Of a stretch of DNA of 64,000 nucleotides, positions 60,087 to 64,000 are shown piece after piece. The notes beneath the pieces are model-generated. The model saw nothing but the letters and a program-made list of their open reading frames with translations, did not search any database and had not been told where the DNA came from. Position 1 is the first letter of the stretch. Each line of letters opens with the position of its first letter. Source of the DNA: Gammaproteobacteria bacterium (lineage in GTDB: Bacteria > Pseudomonadota > Gammaproteobacteria > Pseudomonadales > Pseudohongiellaceae); the NCBI GenBank assembly GCA_028818225.1, contig JAPPOG010000051.1, forward strand, positions 38,528 to 102,527. The letters are read 5' to 3'. The translations under genes were made by a program, and so were the position numbers.

Positions 60087-61049
60087 TTAAGGCCTGACCG
60101 GATCGACGCCGTTCAGAAATTCACGCACTGCTGAAATATAATCTTTGGTCTTTGTGCCCAAGGCTGAGTGCGCAGCATCAGGGATAATCACAAGCTTAGA
60201 ATCCGGGATTAGCTGACTGAATTCTCGCATTCGCGCTGGGCGAGCCTCATCGTATTCGCCCGCCATAAATAATACCGGCACATCAATTTCATGCAGACGC
60301 GGCGTGAGATCGAAATCGAGCAGAGTGCCAGTCGCATTAAATTCAGTTGCCCCCCACATGTAGTTGTAGATTACATCGTTTCCTACTTGCCCGGCACAAT
60401 CTGGATTTGGCGTCCTGGGCTCACCATCTCGTCGAGTAACATGACGACTATAAAAAACTGCAGTTGCTCGCTGGTATTCATCCGAATCGATAGTGCCTGC
60501 CGCTTCATGTTCGTCAAGTACCTGCTGGACATCTGGCGGTAGCTGCGATCGCAAAAAGTTCGCATCTTCGATCCATGCCGGCGTGCTCAGAAGCGGTGAT
60601 GAAAATATAATTGAAGCAATTCCCTCTGTGCCCTTCTCTAGCACGTAGGCACCGGCAAGCGCTCCTCCCCAGCTATGACCCAGCAGATGGATTTCGTCAA
60701 GCCCCAACTCAGCGCGCAAACTGTGCAGCTCCTCTACGTAGCGCTCGACTGTCCACAAATTCAGGTCATTGGGCCTGCCTGAGCGCCCTGTGCCGAGTTG
60801 ATCATAACGCACGATTGGACGATTCATTCCCGCATCATAAAATCGATCAAAACCGCAGGATCTCCCTCCGGGACCACCATGCAGGGTTACTAGCGGAACA
60901 CCTTCTCCCTCTCCCCCAACTTCATACCAGATAGGCCCGCCTTCAACCATAATAAATCCATTACCGGGGGTAGGTGCATCGGAGTGACTTAGGGAAGGTC
61001 CAAGTAAACTAATAAGGATTGATATCTGAAGGAATAATTGTCTTGCCAT
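60087..61049 (-). CDS. Exported proline iminopeptidase-like alpha/beta hydrolase
   Basis: The protein has 320 residues with a signal peptide (about 1-22). It is an S33/proline iminopeptidase-like hydrolase: oxyanion motif LVTLHGGPGGRSCGFDRFYD, nucleophile LLGHSWGGALAGAYVLEKG, acid MAGEYDEARPARMREF, and His in PDAAHSALGTKT. All three catalytic residues are present. It would remove N-terminal Pro or act on small esters or amides outside the cytoplasm. The unknown gene at 61080 lies 30 bases upstream on the same strand and may be cotranscribed. Confidence 0.9.
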   Translation of the reverse strand: MARQLFLQISILISLLGPSLSHSDAPTPGNGFIMVEGGPIWYEVGGEGEGVPLVTLHGGPGGRSCGFDRFYDAGMNRPIVRYDQLGTGRSGRPNDLNLWTVERYVEELHSLRAELGLDEIHLLGHSWGGALAGAYVLEKGTEGIASIIFSSPLLSTPAWIEDANFLRSQLPPDVQQVLDEHEAAGTIDSDEYQRATAVFYSRHVTRRDGEPRTPNPDCAGQVGNDVIYNYMWGATEFNATGTLLDFDLTPRLHEIDVPVLFMAGEYDEARPARMREFSQLIPDSKLVIIPDAAHSALGTKTKDYISAVREFLNGVDPVRP

Positions 61050-61079
61050 TGGAGAATCCTGATTTCTAAAGACCCTGTT

Positions 61080-62075
61080 TCAGTTATTTGCCTTGCATAA
61101 GGCAGCAAAATCTTCCGGTATTGCGACCTTCAATTCCTTTCCCGCCCAACTATCGGGCAGCTTAACTATTAATTGGTCCGGCAAACCATTTCTAGCACTA
61201 AACGAAAAGGTAAATCCATCGGCAGTATTGAGCTCGTAAACTGAATCACCTGCATCTTCGAGCTTTCGCATGAAGTCTCGAGACCGAAAACCATTATAGG
61301 CATATCCGTCGCGGCTAATGTGTGCAACGTTTTTTAGCCGCCGCTCACCGATGGATGGATAATGGCGTCTCACCGCGAGTATGGACTGCGATAAATCAGA
61401 TTCATATTTGCGATAAACAACTCTTACCAGGGCGGCCATATTCTCCCCTGGAATGTTGTCTTTTAATCCTCCCAGATCTTCTTCATTTTCATGAAACTTT
61501 GGATATCGATCTGCCGTGAGTTTGGAGAAGTTACTCTGGCCCAGGGTAAAATCATGGCGAGACTCATACTGATCATGCAGGGTCAGTCGGAGTTGTAAGT
61601 TTGAAAGATCGACAATCGGTCCCGAATTTTGAAAATCAAGTCGCAACGAAATCCCCTGGTTGGGAATACCCGAAGCCTGGGGCGAAAGCATAATCGGGCA
61701 AACGTCTGCTCTCACCCACTCCTTGACGATCTCATTATGATGTTGGGGTATGTTATCGGCACCACCATAATCAGTTCTGGTTCGCGTGCTTTCAACTAAC
61801 CGGGTACCTCGCGCAATGCCTTTAATCCATTCCTTGCCAAGATTTATCTCGGCCTCAAACTCAATCACTGTATTAGGTTTATCGCTGAGATTGGTGACGA
61901 TGAAATCCGCATCTGTGTAAATATGCAGCGTGTCGAAATCATCATCTACCACGATGCGCTCTGGCTCGAAGCGAAAAATTTCCAGTTTTGGCCGCTTACC
62001 CAGTTTATTGGTTATAAACGTATAAATCGAAAGCACGAAACCGGTGACCGCTATAAAAAAAGTGACTAGTTCCAT
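61080..62075 (-). CDS. Unknown membrane-anchored protein
   Basis: The 331-residue protein has one N-terminal TM segment (LVTFFIAVTGFVLSIYTFI) followed by a positively charged stretch and a long soluble domain, mainly beta-rich (DFIVTNLSDKPNTVIEFEAE, LSNLQLRLTLHDQYESRHDF). I recognise no family. It is upstream of the S33 hydrolase gene on the same strand (30 bases), which suggests a joint operon. The soluble domain could face either side of the membrane; the anchor resembles a signal anchor. Confidence 0.65.
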   Translation of the reverse strand: MELVTFFIAVTGFVLSIYTFITNKLGKRPKLEIFRFEPERIVVDDDFDTLHIYTDADFIVTNLSDKPNTVIEFEAEINLGKEWIKGIARGTRLVESTRTRTDYGGADNIPQHHNEIVKEWVRADVCPIMLSPQASGIPNQGISLRLDFQNSGPIVDLSNLQLRLTLHDQYESRHDFTLGQSNFSKLTADRYPKFHENEEDLGGLKDNIPGENMAALVRVVYRKYESDLSQSILAVRRHYPSIGERRLKNVAHISRDGYAYNGFRSRDFMRKLEDAGDSVYELNTADGFTFSFSARNGLPDQLIVKLPDSWAGKELKVAIPEDFAALCKANN

Positions 62076-62306
62076 GCAATATTCCGTGAGAATGAGCGCT
62101 GGAATCTAGAATAAATATGCTTTAGCTAAATGTACAATCGATTTATCCCTTCGATCCAGATGCAGCGAACCTGGGGTATTTACTTTGAAAAAAGCAGACA
62201 ATTTCTGTCAGCATGACACCAAGGCAGGGTCGAAATACCCCTTTATGCTGCAACCTGATTTACAAATGCAACAAGGCGTTTAGGCATGCATTTGCTTGAG
62301 CTCATA

Positions 62307-63290
62307 TCAGTCTTGGTAAGCAGGAACGCGCACCAGAATGTAAGTGATATGCTCGTTTTCTGCTGTCAAGTATGCATGAGGCATTTGCGCTGGAATATGT
62401 AATACATCTCCGGCTGCAACCGAAATCTCATTACCACCAATAATACGCGCTCCTGGCACATTGGATTGACCGATCATTTCTCCACCAAAATGCACTACTC
62501 CTTCCCCGCTTTGAATTAATACTACATCGACAATGTCCTCATGCAGCTCGGGTACACCATCCCGATCCCTGCGTATAAAACGGATTCGATGGGAATTGCC
62601 TCCGATGCCATAATCCGCCAGGGTTTCCCGGGAAGAGCCATCGCTGCGCATCTGTTCAACAATTGCTTCATTCCGTCCGGTTAGTTCCGCAGCTCGCCAC
62701 AATCCGAATCCCGGTGGATCAAGTTCCGGCGCCTGACCATCGGGATTAGCAACAACTGTTCCCCGAAAGGCAGGCACTCTAATGAGTACATAGGTAATAT
62801 GGCCACCGTCGACAGGAAGATAGGCATGAGGGATTCCGGCAGGAATACGGATGACGTCTCCAGCACCAACGGCATAGCGCGTACCGCCTATGATTTCAGT
62901 ACCAAGATCACCAGTCCGTCCCAACATCCGGCCGCCGACGAGAATCGTTCCCTGCCCACTTTGCACGAAAACATAGTCTTCGATGTTATCGTGCTGTTCT
63001 GGCAGCCCGTCGCTGTCCCTGCGAATAAATCGAAAGCGGTGAGATCTTGCAGGTGTCAGGTAATCCGCCAGAGTTTCCCGGGAAGATCCGTCCGGACGAA
63101 TTGTTCTGCCGAGTTGCGCATTGCGTTGTGCTAACTCACGAGAGGTCCAGAGGAGAAACCCAGGCCTGGGAGTCTCACTTACTGACAGTGAATTCGCGGC
63201 AGGATCAATTGGCGACAGTTGCTGACAAGACTGGAGCAGTGAAGCGATAACAGTCAGGCATAAAAATGTCAGCAGTTTCATATTCGACAT
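62307..63290 (-). CDS. Bicupin lipoprotein with tandemly duplicated domain
   Basis: The protein has about 327 residues with lipobox LLQSC. It contains two cupin domains from an internal duplication: each half has a conserved DGSSRETLADY block, a HRxRFIRRDxDGxPExH block with the first metal motif, an IIGG segment, and a GDVxxIPAxxPHAYL second motif. Thus both metal sites look usable. The frame starts at 63326, but ATG at 63290 or 63281 gives the proper lipoprotein signal. It is downstream of the truncated YEYACHEGN gene. A role in oxidation or sensing outside the cytoplasm is open. Confidence 0.87.
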   Translation of the reverse strand: MSNMKLLTFLCLTVIASLLQSCQQLSPIDPAANSLSVSETPRPGFLLWTSRELAQRNAQLGRTIRPDGSSRETLADYLTPARSHRFRFIRRDSDGLPEQHDNIEDYVFVQSGQGTILVGGRMLGRTGDLGTEIIGGTRYAVGAGDVIRIPAGIPHAYLPVDGGHITYVLIRVPAFRGTVVANPDGQAPELDPPGFGLWRAAELTGRNEAIVEQMRSDGSSRETLADYGIGGNSHRIRFIRRDRDGVPELHEDIVDVVLIQSGEGVVHFGGEMIGQSNVPGARIIGGNEISVAAGDVLHIPAQMPHAYLTAENEHITYILVRVPAYQD

Positions 63291-63362
63291 GAATTTATCT
63301 AACATTTCGATACGGATAGACAACATAAATAACTAATTTAAAATTAATGGTGGTTCCGGATA

Positions 63363-64000
63363 TTATTCTTCTTCCATCTCCAATCTTCTGGCACCGGCAA
63401 GTATTCCTGGCAGTGCATGATTGCCTTCATGGCAAGCATACTCGTATAAGCCGTCAGATGGATGCATGGGCATCTCACCACTCCAGGGTTGGGTATAGAG
63501 TGTTGGATCATCGATGGTGAAAGAGTAGCGCAGTTCATCATCGGCAACGCGACGAAAGCGCTCAGTAAGAGTCATGTTTGTTGAAGCACTAACACCAAAT
63601 CCACTGGCAATTTCCCAGGGATTAAAATTTTTCGTTACCACTACCAAAGTTCCATCTTCGTAGTAACCGATTGAGTCACCACCCCACTTACCATAAGGCA
63701 GATCTTTATGCTCCTGATCAATTTTAACAATGCGAGCATCATGAACCATTTCCACCAATAACACGACATGATCAGGGCTCTGCACGATTTGCATATTATT
63801 GTTATAAACGCTGCTTAAGAAAGGCGTGCTGGAAGAAAAGGCCTTGAGACACCGATCCGCTAAAGATCTACCTTCTGGCCCATCACTGCGACCGAGGGAC
63901 TCAGGAAATCCAAATACATCGCGGCCTTGCTGCCGACGAATCTGGAAGCCTTGCTCACGCCAGGGAATCTGGCCATCGGGAGGATCGACAATGATTGAAG
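63363..64000 (-). CDS. Unnamed exported family with YEYACHEGN motif, copy 4 (N-terminus outside window)
   Basis: The frame is open from the right edge to the stop at 63363, so about 211 C-terminal residues are present; no internal start is assumed. It contains the family blocks DPPDGQIPWREQGF, MVHDARIVKIDQEH, GDSIGYYEDGTLVVVTKNF and the C-terminal YEYACHEGNHALPGILAGAR. It is closest in layout to the 13964-14929 copy (PPDG segment and MxHDARIV). Function unknown. It lies upstream of the bicupin gene on the same strand, 72 bases from it. Confidence 0.85.
   Translation of the reverse strand, partial: SIIVDPPDGQIPWREQGFQIRRQQGRDVFGFPESLGRSDGPEGRSLADRCLKAFSSSTPFLSSVYNNNMQIVQSPDHVVLLVEMVHDARIVKIDQEHKDLPYGKWGGDSIGYYEDGTLVVVTKNFNPWEIASGFGVSASTNMTLTERFRRVADDELRYSFTIDDPTLYTQPWSGEMPMHPSDGLYEYACHEGNHALPGILAGARRLEMEEE

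Noticed and set aside
1..64000. CRISPR arrays, IS elements, tRNA or rRNA genes, replication origin
   Set aside because: I looked for evenly spaced repeats, transposase motifs, CCA-type tRNA ends and DnaA-box clusters by eye and found none; a weak or unusual case could have been missed.

Overview
The window looks like chromosomal DNA of a free-living, probably marine gammaproteobacterium. The reasons are gammaproteobacterial-type housekeeping genes (trmO, ald with a divergent Lrp/AsnC regulator, acetoacetyl-CoA synthetase, a gamma-carbonic anhydrase), base composition in the middle-to-high 40s % GC by eye, dense packing, and a large load of exported periplasmic enzymes. The mixture of PQQ beta-propellers, multi-heme c cytochromes, DUF1552/DUF1592 proteins, cupins and several copies of an unnamed secreted family suggests an uncultured oligotroph of the OM182/Pseudohongiella kind, but that placement is inference. 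No rRNA, tRNA, transposase, integrase, CRISPR array or replication origin was seen.

Layout. 1-8.5 kb: a truncated cytochrome c gene, a CmcJ/NvfI-like oxygenase, a cupin, an NHL propeller, two hotdog thioesterases, trmO, an atypical PQQ dehydrogenase, a gamma-carbonic anhydrase and a DUF2189 membrane protein. 8.7-18 kb: three copies of an unnamed exported family ending in a YEYACHEGN motif, a GlcG-like protein, acetoacetyl-CoA synthetase, an AmiD-like lipoprotein, a cupin, a PilZ protein and a phage-type lysozyme. 17.7-24.7 kb: a minus-strand operon of DUF1592, DUF1552, Lipoprotein_15 and an unknown exported protein, with a triheme cytochrome upstream. 24.9-35.7 kb: a creatininase homologue, an S10 peptidase, a YceI protein, two further PQQ propellers, an amidohydrolase and an SMP-30-like protein.

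35.7-41 kb: a class IV aminotransferase with a frameshift overlaps a sulfotransferase with an in-frame amber codon, so two adjacent translationally coupled genes are both broken. They are followed by a PYROXD2/CrtI-like oxidoreductase and the ald/Lrp pair, which share a near-consensus Lrp box. 41.1-43.5 kb: a propeller-diheme-monoheme operon. 43.5-49.2 kb: an M20 peptidase, an exported fumarylacetoacetase-fold protein, a cupin, an unknown protein and a second NHL propeller.

49.3-58.1 kb is the strongest candidate for an undescribed system. A tightly overlapping minus-strand set (GT4 glycosyltransferase, SAM methyltransferase, YceI, GTP cyclohydrolase II, RibD reductase domain, BchC-like dehydrogenase, and a PTPS/QueD homologue that lacks its catalytic Cys and His) converges on a plus-strand pair (CDP-alcohol phosphotransferase and LPG-synthase-type membrane protein). 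Together they could build, modify and perhaps lipid-anchor a GTP-derived pyrimidine or pterin. 58.2-64 kb: another YceI gene with a tiny upstream ORF, an exported probable barrel, an S33 hydrolase, an unknown membrane-anchored protein, a bicupin lipoprotein and a fourth, truncated copy of the YEYACHEGN family.
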